A stretch of DNA of 64,000 bases, taken from Flavobacteriales bacterium (GTDB lineage Bacteria > Bacteroidota > Bacteroidia > Flavobacteriales_D > Sanyastnellaceae). Positions within the stretch are counted from its first letter, which is position 1. Each line of letters starts with the position of its first letter. The position numbers and the translations under genes were made by a program. The DNA lies in assembly GCA_016722445.1 (NCBI GenBank), contig JADKIZ010000006.1, positions 62,001-126,000 of the forward strand, given 5' to 3'. The notes beneath the pieces were generated by a model. It searched no databases and was not told the origin of the DNA. It worked only from the letters and a program-made list of their open reading frames with translations. Of the stretch, positions 25,833-35,497 are shown piece by piece.

Positions 25833-27019
25833 AAAATAATTTAGAACATAGCGCTTTGCCTACCCCTGAAGAGATCAGGCTGTATCATGAGGGAAAGCTC
25901 GGCCCTATGAGATCACATGAAATTGAGTTGTTGGCTCAGGAGAACCCGCTTCTTGCAGAAGCACTCGAGGGTTTTGCTGCTAAACCATCATATTCCATGT
26001 TGCCGGTTATTCAGGCAGGTATCATTGAAGCAAGCAGTGCCGGCGCTGCAGGTACTTTAGGAACAGCAGGGGCTGCCATTCTCAAAGCCGGTACACCTTG
26101 GTGGCACCTCAATGGCTGGTGGATCGGTGTTGTTACCGGAACGGCTGCTGCTGTGGGAACTGCTGTAGTCATGGAGTCGAACAAAGAAAAGGCAGAGATT
26201 ACAAATCCTGACACCGAAAACATCCGCCAATCTGAATCAATAGAAACGCCTTCAATTACACCAACAGAAGACACCGTTGATTTCGAAACAGCGACGGCAC
26301 AAAACACCACGAATCAATTGACGACGGTCCAAACCCGGACCAACGGCACAGAAACACAAATGGGTTCTACAACCGATGATGCAAGTCGAAATCAAACCGA
26401 TCTTTCATCTATTCGTCCGGTCGAAGCGGGAGATATTGTGTTGACAGAAAAACCAGAGACAAGCACTCCGGCTTTGGAACCAAAACGCTCTTCAACCATT
26501 GCAATTGGAATTATTCATGTGTTGAATTATAAACTCGCTGACTACACAGCCTTGAGACAGAATAACTGGCAGAAATTTTCACTGCAGGATGTTGGTGTTC
26601 CGGCGAGGTTCAGCAATGAAGAGGAGCGAAATAAATACCTGAAAGAAAATCCAGATCAAGCCATTCCTTATATTGAGTATATCAGCCAATGCATCAGAGC
26701 TTACGACGAAAATAAATTTGCAATGACCATTGACAAATTTGCTGACGTTTTAAAGCAATATCCCGATGATGTCAATGCATTGTTTTACACGGCCATGAGC
26801 CACTATAAAACCGGCAACTACACCACAGCTGTGGATTTATTTGCCAAGGTTGAAAAGAACTTCATCAATACGTTTAATGAAGAGGCACTTTTTTATCACG
26901 GAAAGTCTTTGAAGAAACTCGATCGTTTTGAAGAAGCGATCAGCTATTTCGTAAAAGTGGTAAAATGGAATGGCTTTTACAAAGAGCAAGCAATCACCGA
27001 AATGGAAACAGAGGATTGA
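25829..27019 (+). CDS. Putative anti-sigma protein with TPR-like periplasmic domain
   Basis: The 396-residue product starts with a short helical domain ('LPTPEEIRLYHEGKLGPMRSHEIELLAQENPLLAEALEGFAA') like the cytoplasmic N-terminus of many Bacteroidota sigma regulators. A hydrophobic Gly/Ala-rich region and membrane helix follow at about 92-112 ('WWIGVVTGTAAAVGTAVVM'), then a Thr/Glu-rich linker. The C-terminal region has tetratricopeptide-like helices ('YPDDVNALFYTAMSHYKTGNYTTAVDLFAKVEK', 'EEALFYHGKSLKKLDRFEEAISYFVKVVKW'). Translational coupling to the sigma gene makes an anti-sigma role likely; the TPR part may sense a periplasmic partner. It ends 8 bases from the convergent PorZ-like gene, with no visible terminator. 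Confidence 0.8.
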   Translation: MKNNLEHSALPTPEEIRLYHEGKLGPMRSHEIELLAQENPLLAEALEGFAAKPSYSMLPVIQAGIIEASSAGAAGTLGTAGAAILKAGTPWWHLNGWWIGVVTGTAAAVGTAVVMESNKEKAEITNPDTENIRQSESIETPSITPTEDTVDFETATAQNTTNQLTTVQTRTNGTETQMGSTTDDASRNQTDLSSIRPVEAGDIVLTEKPETSTPALEPKRSSTIAIGIIHVLNYKLADYTALRQNNWQKFSLQDVGVPARFSNEEERNKYLKENPDQAIPYIEYISQCIRAYDENKFAMTIDKFADVLKQYPDDVNALFYTAMSHYKTGNYTTAVDLFAKVEKNFINTFNEEALFYHGKSLKKLDRFEEAISYFVKVVKWNGFYKEQAITEMETED

Positions 27020-27027
27020 AGTAGCCT

Positions 27028-29391
27028 TTATTTAATGAAGGTAATTTTCTTGACGCCATCTGCGCTTCCATCGGGAGTAGTTACGAATACCAAATAAACA
27101 CCGGTGGCAGGTCTGCCGCCGTCGTTTTTCAGACCGTTCCACACTGCACGTCCTCCCTCGCTTTCTGTCTCGAAAAGGATGTTTCCCTGTATGTCTGTAA
27201 TCTTTACACTTGTATTATAGGCCAATCCATCAATGGTGATGTTTCCATCATATTCAGGTCTTACTGGATTCGGAAATACACGTACATTGGATAATTCAGC
27301 ATCGAAGTTGGTAGCAGTAGAGAAATAACCAATGACACCTTTCTCCGTGGCAAAAAACACTTCGCCATTATTGTGGTTGATCGCAATGTCATAAACAGTA
27401 TTGGCAAGTAGCGGACTGTTCTCTTTGGTGAAGTGATAAATCTGTTGTAAGCCATCATCACTGAATAGATACACACCACTGTTTTGTGTCGCAATCCATT
27501 TTCGATTACTTCCATCTATCTCGATGGCATTGATGATTTCTGTTTCCAGCAGTATTTGGATATTACCGTCTTGTTCAATCAAAATCTGCTCTGAATCAAA
27601 ACTTTCACTGCTGAAAATGGCGTCGGGATTATAAAATATGGAGAGTCCATTCACAGTGCCAACCCATATTTCGCCGTCAAGATCTTCTTCCATACAAGTC
27701 ACATCCGTTGATGCTAATTTTCCGTTGCCTTCCGCATCAGTTAGTACTTTATAATCGTCATCCGAAAACGTAGATAAAGTGCCGTTGTAATTCAGCACAA
27801 GCAATCCTTCATTGCGAACAGTGGCCCAGATAAGCCCAGTTTTGGAGACCATCAGATCGCCAATGATGTCGTTTTCACCAATCGATGGCGCAAAATTGAA
27901 ATCATAAAAGACACCGTTTCTATCGTAGGCATGAATTGCCTTTGATGTAAAACTATTTGAACACCACAAGATGCCAGCCTCATCAAAATCAACACCAGCA
28001 ACACCTGTCCATCCTTCAGCCCAAGTGACACCCGAACCATCCGGACCATTTTGTGCGGTGCCATTTCTAGATGTCAGCGTCATATTTGAAACATTCATTT
28101 CAATAAGTCCTTCCTCCCAGGAACCAGCAATAACCCGGTTATTATCGATTGGGTCAACTACCACATCCATAAAATCAGATATCTGACCATTATGTGGATT
28201 AAAGCCATTGCCCGTAAAATTGATGGTGTCTGATTCAAAGTGCACCCAATGCCCATCTACAAATCCAGACATGCCATCGGAATTCCAAAGGTTACCCCAA
28301 TCTTGACGGACGCCGCCATGTGCAATCCATACATTGTTGTTGTATGCGCCTATTCTTCTGCAATTGGCGGTTTGTGGGCCTTCTGGTTTAATCAATAAAT
28401 CTTTGGAGCCATCTTGTTCTTGGCGCCACATCAAGCCAGAGAATTTATCTGCAGCCCATATATGGCCGTAATTACCAATAATGCAGTTTTTTGTATGCAA
28501 TAAGCGACCAGCCAAAAGCGATACGTTGTTGGTAAAACCAAAGTCAAGATGATTGACTAGGAAAGCATATGACCCCGAAACAGTCAACCATTCTTCATTG
28601 GACCATAGTTGATTGATTCTGTAATTCTCCATGGAAACTTGCTGCTGCCAATCGTTTCCACTCATTTCTTTTTTCCAAAGTATGTCGTGATCAACTTCAG
28701 GAATGGAAATGACCATGTGATTGCTGAAGAATTCAACGTGTTGTACCGTGCTATCTGCAGGCAAATCAGTCATCAATGTCCAATTCTGGAAATTGGCCAA
28801 AAAGGTATTGTTCAAATCTGCGGTCAGAAGGCCGGTCTCTGTGGCTGCGTAAAGCTTATTCGAATAAATAGCCACATCATTGACTTTAACTGGCCCACCA
28901 TTCGGTCCGATGAAATAGGTTTCCTTCACTTCAAGGCGTGTCATATTCAGAACAACAACACCGAAACCGATGCTCAGGTAAACGCGATCCTGATAAGGCA
29001 AAATATCATAAATGGCTTTGTCGCCTATGATTGTGCTGAATTTGATATCAGGAATATTAAATACAGTTTCTCCTTTGATCAGATCCAGATTGCCGTTTTC
29101 ATAACCAACCACGACATATTCGCTCACCGGATCGTACTCAATGGCAGTAATGCCCACATCGGTGAGAATAGTTGCCTTTGTAATTCTGGTAATGTCGTTT
29201 TCTATTGGATTATATGTAAAAACAGAATAGGGTGTTGCGACATAGATCAGGTCTTTCACTTGACATAAATCGACACAGTCGCCATAGGGCAAGTGATCGC
29301 GCCATGTTCCAATACTGAACTGCGCTTTCAGGGTAAGAGATGATAGAAGTACAATGAAAAGAAGGCTTTTTCGGATCATCAAGGTTCTCAT
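27028..29391 (-). CDS. porZ: T9SS beta-propeller protein, PorZ-like, with sorting domain
   Basis: The 787-residue protein begins with a signal peptide (MIRKSLLFIVLLSSLTLKAQ) and the mature start 'FSIGTWRDHLPYGDCVDL', which I recognise as the opening of PorZ. PorZ is the surface part of the T9SS attachment complex that works with the sortase PorU. Propeller blades of two-component-regulator type are visible ('VAIYSNKLYAATETGLLTADL', 'DGEIWVGTVNGLSIFYNPDA'), and the C-terminus is a sorting domain beginning 'VRVFPNPVRPEYDGN' and ending 'KKITFIK'. The frame is open to 29442; starts at 29391 or 29379 both give a good signal peptide. Other T9SS genes are not in this window. Confidence 0.82.
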   Translation of the reverse strand: MRTLMIRKSLLFIVLLSSLTLKAQFSIGTWRDHLPYGDCVDLCQVKDLIYVATPYSVFTYNPIENDITRITKATILTDVGITAIEYDPVSEYVVVGYENGNLDLIKGETVFNIPDIKFSTIIGDKAIYDILPYQDRVYLSIGFGVVVLNMTRLEVKETYFIGPNGGPVKVNDVAIYSNKLYAATETGLLTADLNNTFLANFQNWTLMTDLPADSTVQHVEFFSNHMVISIPEVDHDILWKKEMSGNDWQQQVSMENYRINQLWSNEEWLTVSGSYAFLVNHLDFGFTNNVSLLAGRLLHTKNCIIGNYGHIWAADKFSGLMWRQEQDGSKDLLIKPEGPQTANCRRIGAYNNNVWIAHGGVRQDWGNLWNSDGMSGFVDGHWVHFESDTINFTGNGFNPHNGQISDFMDVVVDPIDNNRVIAGSWEEGLIEMNVSNMTLTSRNGTAQNGPDGSGVTWAEGWTGVAGVDFDEAGILWCSNSFTSKAIHAYDRNGVFYDFNFAPSIGENDIIGDLMVSKTGLIWATVRNEGLLVLNYNGTLSTFSDDDYKVLTDAEGNGKLASTDVTCMEEDLDGEIWVGTVNGLSIFYNPDAIFSSESFDSEQILIEQDGNIQILLETEIINAIEIDGSNRKWIATQNSGVYLFSDDGLQQIYHFTKENSPLLANTVYDIAINHNNGEVFFATEKGVIGYFSTATNFDAELSNVRVFPNPVRPEYDGNITIDGLAYNTSVKITDIQGNILFETESEGGRAVWNGLKNDGGRPATGVYLVFVTTPDGSADGVKKITFIK

Positions 29392-29681
29392 AAAATAATT
29401 CATGCGCGTATTGAACGAACAGATTTTCAAATTGGTATTCAACGAGCCAAAAATAGATGATACCGCATTTTACAATTGGCTACTTCGGAATTAATGTGCT
29501 CAATCTAAACCGTATCCGATGAATCCAAAACACATCTATGGAGCTGATTTCCCAAGGCGCATGAATATCTGCCGATAACCATTGGAACCCTACCGTTCAT
29601 TCATTGCAGTTCTGCGACGAAAAGATAAGTCTCACTTTAGAGTCAATTATTTCAACTGTACCAACCTTAATCTTCATCGCT

Positions 29682-31220
29682 ATGAGTAACAAGGCCTCCG
29701 ATAATCTTCATCGACTTGTGAAGAGTATGACCAAACCGGAAAAACGGTATTTCAAAGTGTTTTCTTCAAGACACATCATTGGAGATAGCAACAATTACCA
29801 AGTCCTTTTCGACGCTATTGATAAGCAAGTTGAATATGATGAGGCGAAACTCATTAAAAAGTTTAAGGATAAAACTTTTACCAGCAGATTCTCCATTGCG
29901 AAGAACAGACTGTACGCGGCTTTACTCAAAAGCCTCGACTCGTTTCACAGCAACAGCAGTATTGATGCGCAACTTCAAAGACAATTACACGCCATAGAAA
30001 TTTTGTATCACAAATCGCTGTACGACCAGTGTCTTAAGCTGTTACATAGCGCAAGAAAGATTGCAGTTAAGCATGAAAAATATACTTTTCAACTTGAATT
30101 GGATCGTTGGGAAAAACGCATATTGGAAAAGGACAATTATGAAAGTTTGAGCAATGCAAATACATTGAACAAAATGTTGGAAAGCGATACAAAGCTTACC
30201 ACAACCCTTCAAGCGTACAATGAACTTTGGCACATCAAGAGCCGGATATTTTCACAGTTGTTTAAGCAGGGAAAAGTGCGCAATGCAGAGGAATTATCTC
30301 AATTGAAAAGCATCATCGACGATGCTGCCGGCAAGATGGAAGGGAAAATGGTTGGAGGCGAGAATACTTACATGTTAAATCACATTCGAAGCGCATATCA
30401 TTTTGCCCAGGGTGATTATGAGGCATGTTATCCCTACCTCATCGACAACCTCAAACTCATGGATAAAAAATCTTATTTGTTTCAGGAGGAACCCAACGCA
30501 TACATTTCAGTACTCACCAACGCTATCTATGTAGGCATGCGACTTGGTAAATGGAACGAAGCTTTAAAGAACAATGAAAAACTCCGTCAACTACCCCAAA
30601 AACTTTCTTTGAATCAATCCGAAGATGTGGAGTTGAGACTCTTTTCTCTTTCGAAAAGCACAGAACTGACATTGTATGCTCAAAGTGGTGACTTTGAGAA
30701 AGGGCTTGCGCTGATACCTGAAATTGAAGACGGTCTTTCCAAATATGGGGATAAATTAAGTTCTGTGCGTAGGGCTCATTTCTATTTCAACATTGCGGTG
30801 ATTCATTTTGGCGCGGAGCAATATCATGAAGCTTTGAAATGGATCAACCAACTGTTGAACAATGTCGAAATTGACAAAACCCGCGACATACACTGTATGG
30901 CGCAGATTCTCAACATGGTCATTCACCTTGAGTTGGGCAACAAAAGTTTGTTGCCATATGCATTGAGAAGTACCCAAAGATTTTTAGAGACCAGGAAAAA
31001 GTCATACAAGTTTGAGGAAGTATTTCTCAACTTCATCAATGAAACATTGAAGAAGCGTCAAGATAAACCCATGCTTACTCTATACGAGGAATTGGTGTTA
31101 GCGCTGGAAGAAATTCGATCTGACAATTATGAGCGCACAGTCTTTGAATATTTCGATTTTCTGGCTTGGGCAAAAAGCAAGGTGAATGGTAAAAAATACC
31201 GCGAACTCATAGCGGCTTGA
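29682..31220 (+). CDS. Conserved helical-repeat hypothetical protein, 512 aa
   Basis: A cytoplasmic, all-helical protein with no signal or membrane segment. It starts MSNKASDNLHRLVKSMTKPEKRYFKVF and contains TPR-like helix pairs throughout, for example 'LLHSARKIAVKHEKYTFQLELDRWEKRIL', 'GMRLGKWNEALKNNEKLRQL' and 'VIHFGAEQYHEALKWINQLLNNVE'. The family is widespread in Bacteroidota but I know of no function. The frame is open upstream to 29604; 29682 is chosen because homologous proteins begin near this methionine. It converges with thiL, with only two bases between the stops. Confidence 0.78.
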   Translation: MSNKASDNLHRLVKSMTKPEKRYFKVFSSRHIIGDSNNYQVLFDAIDKQVEYDEAKLIKKFKDKTFTSRFSIAKNRLYAALLKSLDSFHSNSSIDAQLQRQLHAIEILYHKSLYDQCLKLLHSARKIAVKHEKYTFQLELDRWEKRILEKDNYESLSNANTLNKMLESDTKLTTTLQAYNELWHIKSRIFSQLFKQGKVRNAEELSQLKSIIDDAAGKMEGKMVGGENTYMLNHIRSAYHFAQGDYEACYPYLIDNLKLMDKKSYLFQEEPNAYISVLTNAIYVGMRLGKWNEALKNNEKLRQLPQKLSLNQSEDVELRLFSLSKSTELTLYAQSGDFEKGLALIPEIEDGLSKYGDKLSSVRRAHFYFNIAVIHFGAEQYHEALKWINQLLNNVEIDKTRDIHCMAQILNMVIHLELGNKSLLPYALRSTQRFLETRKKSYKFEEVFLNFINETLKKRQDKPMLTLYEELVLALEEIRSDNYERTVFEYFDFLAWAKSKVNGKKYRELIAA

Positions 31221-31222
31221 AT

Positions 31223-32260
31223 CTACCGAAGGGGGTCCCAACCCTGAGCACGAAGCGCAATGGGCTCTCCGGAAAGCGTGATGAGGCGACACCCTGAAGC
31301 GGCATGTGTTACATGTCCAATCACGGTGAGGTTAGGATTACCCTTGATTTTATCGAAATCCGATTGTTTGATGGTGAAAAGCAACTCATAGTCTTCTCCG
31401 CCATTCAACGCACAAGTGGTTCTGATCAGATTGAACTCATCTGCCACTTCTGCTGTTCTTGGTGACATAGGAATTTTCTCTTCATAAAGATCAAAACCAA
31501 CATCACTTTGATCTGCAAGGTGTAGAATTTCTGATGCCAATCCATCCGAAATATCAATCATCGATGTTGGTTTAACATCCAGTATCTGCAGTAAATCAAC
31601 GATGTCTTTCCGGGCTTCTGGTTTGAGTTGGCGCTCCAGTACGTAATCATAACCAGTTAATTCTGGTTGTATTCCTTGTGTCTCTAAAAACACCTTTTTT
31701 TCTCTTTCAAGAACCTGTAATCCCAAAAACGCCCCACCGAGATCACCACTTACGACAAGTAATTCACTCTCTCTTGCGCCGGATCGCGTTGTTATCTTTT
31801 CTTCTGCAGCATAGCCAATCACTGATATCGAAATGACCAAGCCGGAATTACTGCTGGTGGTATCTCCACCAACCAAATCAACACCATACATTTCACAGGC
31901 ACGAAAGATACCAGAGTAGAGCGTTTCCATCGCCTCCAATGAAAAACGATTGCTCATAGCCACAGAAACCGTAATCTGTTGTGGTATGGCATTCATGGCG
32001 CAGATATCACTCAGGTTTACGACTACACTTTTATATCCGAGATGTTGTAATGGGACATATGACAAATCGAAATGAATGCCCTCAACGAGCATGTCTGTAC
32101 TCAATAATATTTTTTGACCTTCAGGGGCGCTAAGTATGGCCGCGTCATCTCCGACGCCTTTCATACTGGTCTTATTCTGAAGCAGGATTTGATCAGTGAG
32201 GTGTTTGATCAATCCGAATTCTCCCAACTCGGAAAGCTCTGTTCTATTCTCTTTTTCCAT
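31223..32260 (-). CDS. thiL: Thiamine-monophosphate kinase ThiL
   Basis: ThiL phosphorylates thiamine monophosphate to thiamine diphosphate, the cofactor used by DXS in this window. The 345-residue product has the PurM-like fold signatures: 'MKGVGDDAAILSAPEG', 'STDMLVEGIHFDLSYVP', 'VVNLSDICAMNAIPQQ', 'VDLVGGDTTSSNSGLVISISVIG' and 'MIDISDGLASEILHLA' with metal- and ATP-binding aspartates. The length is normal. It is followed on the same strand by nothing close and preceded by recJ with a 38-base gap, so recJ-thiL may be co-transcribed. Confidence 0.95.
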   Translation of the reverse strand: MEKENRTELSELGEFGLIKHLTDQILLQNKTSMKGVGDDAAILSAPEGQKILLSTDMLVEGIHFDLSYVPLQHLGYKSVVVNLSDICAMNAIPQQITVSVAMSNRFSLEAMETLYSGIFRACEMYGVDLVGGDTTSSNSGLVISISVIGYAAEEKITTRSGARESELLVVSGDLGGAFLGLQVLEREKKVFLETQGIQPELTGYDYVLERQLKPEARKDIVDLLQILDVKPTSMIDISDGLASEILHLADQSDVGFDLYEEKIPMSPRTAEVADEFNLIRTTCALNGGEDYELLFTIKQSDFDKIKGNPNLTVIGHVTHAASGCRLITLSGEPIALRAQGWDPLR

Positions 32261-32298
32261 GAATTATTTCGCCCTGCAAAGTTGGTAAAAATTGATGC

Positions 32299-34035
32299 TC
32301 ATCCTTGAGATACTTCATGGACAACACTCTCTCGCATATCTTTCACATTCAATTGAAGCGTGACATTACCGCGATATTCGTTTTCTTCCAAGGTGAATAG
32401 TATGTCTGCTTCGCCTCCTGATAACAAGTGTTCTGACCATTCACCAAGATTGAATGCAATGCCATCAAGCGTTTTATTACCACCCTTTTTTTGTTTGATG
32501 TGAAGCTTAAGGTGAGTCTTGGTGTCACCAACTGTTTTTGTAAATCTATCGTTCACGACTTGTCGCGTTAGAAACACGGGATTCATATTACTCGGACCAA
32601 ATGGCCCAAATTGTCTTAAGATGCGATGGAACTTTTCATCCACTTCATCGAAGTCAATCTCTGCATCATATTCAATTTGTTGAATGGGCAGTTGTTGATG
32701 TAATATGGAACTGATTTCATTGTCGAATGCATTTTTGAAAGGCTCAAGATGATCTATTGACAAGGTTAAACCAGCGGCCATTGTATGTCCCCCAAATTTT
32801 TGAAGATATGTTGAGCAGGCGCTCAATGCATCGAAGAGGTCCACACCGTCAATTGAGCGTGCGCTTCCTGTGAGCTTGTCACCATCTTTCACCAAAACTA
32901 TGGAGGGCTTATAAAATGTTTCAACGAGGCGTGAAGCAACAATACCGACAACGCCTTTATGCCATGTTTCACTATAAACAACGATCGAAAATTTTTCGAC
33001 ATGTTTCGGATCAGACAGAACTTGCTCAACAGCCTCCTTGGTGATTTCTTTATCGAGGTGTTTTCGTTGGTTGTTGTTTTCTTCAAGCGCAGGACTAATT
33101 TTCAAAGCAGATTCAATTGTTTCGGACAACAAGAGTTGAACGGCTTGCATTCCGCTGAAAATTCGACCGGCAGCGTTGATGCGGGGAGCAAGCACAAATA
33201 CAACATCAGTGATATTTAGACCTGGTTTTTTGAATCCTGATTGAAAAAGCATCGCTTCAATTCCGGGTCGTTTTTTCAAGCCGATTTGTTGTAGGCCATA
33301 ATGGGCTAAAACACGGTTTTCACCCGTAATCGGTACGATGTCAGCACCAATGGAAATGGTTAGCAAATCAAGATATTCAAACAATGCCTCCATTGGGTAA
33401 TCACGTTTTAAGCACCACGCCTGAAGTAGCTTGAAACCAACACCACATCCGCTCAATCCTTTGTAAGGGTATGCACAATCTGGTCTTTTTGGATCTAGAA
33501 CTGCATATGCTGGTGGAATCTGATCAGGATTGTGGTGATCGCAAATGATCACATCAATGCCCTTTTGTTTGGCGTAAACAATTTTTTCCGTGTCTTTAAT
33601 TCCGCAATCAAGGGTGATAATGAGTGTAATTCCTTCGCTGGCAGCAAAGTCAACACCTCTAAAGGAAAATCCATAACCTTCTTCATATCGGTCTGGGATA
33701 TAGAATTCACAGGATGCACCGATGTTTTTGAGAAAAGAGAAAACCAGTGTTACTGCTGTAGTGCCATCCACATCATAATCTCCATAAACCAAGATTCGTT
33801 CGCCGCTTTCAAGGGCATCTTGCAATCTGGTTACGGCAAGATCCATATCTTTCATGAGAAACGGATCATGGAGATCATTCAATTGCGGACGGAAAAATCT
33901 TTTAGCCGATTCAAGATCCTTCACGTCACGTTGTACAAGAAGGGAGGCCAAAGTCCTGCCAATATTCAATTCTGACATCAATAACAGAACGATTTCTTCC
34001 TTGGCCGCATCCCTTTTTTTCCATCTCTTATTCAT
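32299..34035 (-). CDS. recJ: Single-stranded-DNA-specific exonuclease RecJ
   Basis: RecJ degrades single-stranded DNA 5' to 3' in recombination and repair. The 578-residue product shows the DHH motifs: 'ILVYGDYDVDGTTAVTLV' (motif I), 'TLDCGI' (II), 'VIICDHHNP' (III, DHH), and the DHHA1 signature 'FGGHTMAAGLTLS', followed by an OB-fold C-terminus. Length matches the bacterial core enzyme. The frame is open upstream to 34086, but the ATG at 34035 (MNKRWKKRDAAKEE) fits homologues. Confidence 0.95.
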   Translation of the reverse strand: MNKRWKKRDAAKEEIVLLLMSELNIGRTLASLLVQRDVKDLESAKRFFRPQLNDLHDPFLMKDMDLAVTRLQDALESGERILVYGDYDVDGTTAVTLVFSFLKNIGASCEFYIPDRYEEGYGFSFRGVDFAASEGITLIITLDCGIKDTEKIVYAKQKGIDVIICDHHNPDQIPPAYAVLDPKRPDCAYPYKGLSGCGVGFKLLQAWCLKRDYPMEALFEYLDLLTISIGADIVPITGENRVLAHYGLQQIGLKKRPGIEAMLFQSGFKKPGLNITDVVFVLAPRINAAGRIFSGMQAVQLLLSETIESALKISPALEENNNQRKHLDKEITKEAVEQVLSDPKHVEKFSIVVYSETWHKGVVGIVASRLVETFYKPSIVLVKDGDKLTGSARSIDGVDLFDALSACSTYLQKFGGHTMAAGLTLSIDHLEPFKNAFDNEISSILHQQLPIQQIEYDAEIDFDEVDEKFHRILRQFGPFGPSNMNPVFLTRQVVNDRFTKTVGDTKTHLKLHIKQKKGGNKTLDGIAFNLGEWSEHLLSGGEADILFTLEENEYRGNVTLQLNVKDMRESVVHEVSQG

Positions 34036-34228
34036 GTGGCGTAGATAGGGTTTATTCCTTAATGACGGTAGTTTGAGATATGCCATTCGAGCATAAAATA
34101 TTCTTGATTAACCCCGAATTTCAACTGGTAATGGTGTATTCTACAACTAAATTGTGAGTTTATGCAACCAAAGCCTTTTGAGATTGGACTTGTATACGTA
34201 TTTTCGAAACCTGTTAATAACTCAAAAA

Positions 34229-35350
34229 ATGAAGCTTCGTTCCTATCTGATCATCTTCATCACGGCAATGGCCGGGACATTCTTTTTGGCCAGCTGTCTC
34301 AATGAAGAAAATAAAATTCCACCAAATTGTTATGATGGAATCTTCAACAATGGCGAAAATCCAGAACTTTATGTAGATCGCCTAACCGGTCAGGTTATGC
34401 TCGATTGTGGTGGTCCTTGCGAACCATGCGACCATTGCGCCAATGGCGTGTGGGAGCCAGGTGAGGATGAAGACTGGGTGGACTGTGGTGGCGAATGCGG
34501 CCCATGTCCTCAGTGTGCCAATGGCGTTATGGATGGTGATGAAGTGGCAATCGACTGCGGAGGTTCATGTGGTGGTTGCGAATTATTGTGCAACGATGGA
34601 CTACTCAACGGATACGAAGATCAAATCGACTGTGAAGATGAAGATGATACTGAACAAGGCGGATGCGATTTTTGCCCAACTTGTATTGATGGTATCCTCA
34701 ATGGGCAAGAAAAAGGAATTGACTGTGGTGGCCCAGATTGCCCTCCTTGCTGTTCTACTGGAAGCTGTGTAAACGGCTTGATGGACGGAATGGAATTCAA
34801 TACGGATTGTGGAGGAAACACCTGTTACGATTGTGATAGCGTTCTGACATGGAAAATTGGCGGAACAAGTTATTATACTCCTTCTATTGCGATCATTAAG
34901 TCTCAATCTCCTGTTCCTGGTCCAACTGTGTTGGAATTCATTGGCTGCGTAGCTGTGGAGCCTGATGACGAATTCCTGACCCCTGTTGGTCAGCTCACAT
35001 TGAAAATTACAGAGCCTCAACCTCCGGCTGCGGGATGGCCAGTTACTGGAACCGCTAGTATTTCATTCCCAAGCACCAACGCTACAATTGCTGACTATGA
35101 AATCACATTTGTGGACGATATGGGAGTAACTTACTCTACCAGCAATCTTGATGGTGAAGGGGTGTTTGTTTTGACCAAGGTTGCTACTCTGGTCATTCCG
35201 AATAGCACAACTGACGGATGCAACAAACTGCCAGGTACATATTACTATTACCGTGGAACTTTCAGCGGATCTTTGACGACTGCTGATGCTGAACCGCTTT
35301 CAGTTTCGTGTTCACTTGGATTCTTCCAAGTAACATTCTTTGTTCCTTGA
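34229..35350 (+). CDS. Lipoprotein with six CxNGxxxGxExxxDCGG-type cysteine repeats
   Basis: The 373-residue protein has a lipoprotein signal (lipobox LASC, C23) and then six tandem cysteine-rich repeats at about residues 34-202. The common pattern is C-x-[ND]-G-x-x-x-G-x-E-x-x-x-D-C-G-G-x-C-x-x-C (for example 'CANGVMDGDEVAIDCGGSC'). The repeats are rich in Asp, Asn and Glu, suggesting calcium binding and disulfides. The C-terminal half (about 205-373) is a beta-rich domain with no name I can give; a 'GxxxKLPGTYYYYRGTFSG'-like stretch near the end recalls Bacteroidota lipoproteins. It should sit on the outer membrane. The frame is open upstream to 34154 but the signal starts at 34229. Confidence 0.82.
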   Translation: MKLRSYLIIFITAMAGTFFLASCLNEENKIPPNCYDGIFNNGENPELYVDRLTGQVMLDCGGPCEPCDHCANGVWEPGEDEDWVDCGGECGPCPQCANGVMDGDEVAIDCGGSCGGCELLCNDGLLNGYEDQIDCEDEDDTEQGGCDFCPTCIDGILNGQEKGIDCGGPDCPPCCSTGSCVNGLMDGMEFNTDCGGNTCYDCDSVLTWKIGGTSYYTPSIAIIKSQSPVPGPTVLEFIGCVAVEPDDEFLTPVGQLTLKITEPQPPAAGWPVTGTASISFPSTNATIADYEITFVDDMGVTYSTSNLDGEGVFVLTKVATLVIPNSTTDGCNKLPGTYYYYRGTFSGSLTTADAEPLSVSCSLGFFQVTFFVP

Positions 35351-35370
35351 TGAATAAGACTTCAAAAGAA

Positions 35371-35399
35371 GGCCGCCTGAACCAGGCGGCCTTTTTTTT
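35371..35399 (+). terminator. Strong Rho-independent terminator
   Basis: GGCCGCCTG (35371-35379) and CAGGCGGCC (35383-35391) form a perfect 9-bp GC-rich stem with a 3-base loop, followed by eight T. It ends the transcript of the cysteine-repeat lipoprotein just upstream of the prs promoter. Confidence 0.93.
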
Positions 35400-35438
35400 G
35401 TAGATACAATTCAATTCCGTTGTAAATCAGCAGAAATC

Positions 35439-35471
35439 TTTGCTCCAAATCCATTCGAGACACTATATTTG
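35439..35471 (+). promoter_or_regulatory. Bacteroidota-type promoter for prs
   Basis: TTTG (35439-35442), a 21-base spacer and TATATTTG (35464-35471) match the -33 TTG and -7 TAnnTTTG elements described for Bacteroidota housekeeping promoters. The prs start lies 26 bases downstream of the -7 element. Confidence 0.7.
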
Positions 35472-35497
35472 CGCCCCCAAAAAGGAACCTGTGTCGT

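Noticed and set aside
34404..34840. CRISPR-like repeats in the cysteine-rich lipoprotein gene
   Set aside because: Repeats are degenerate at DNA level, codon-periodic and encode the protein motif; no uniform spacers.
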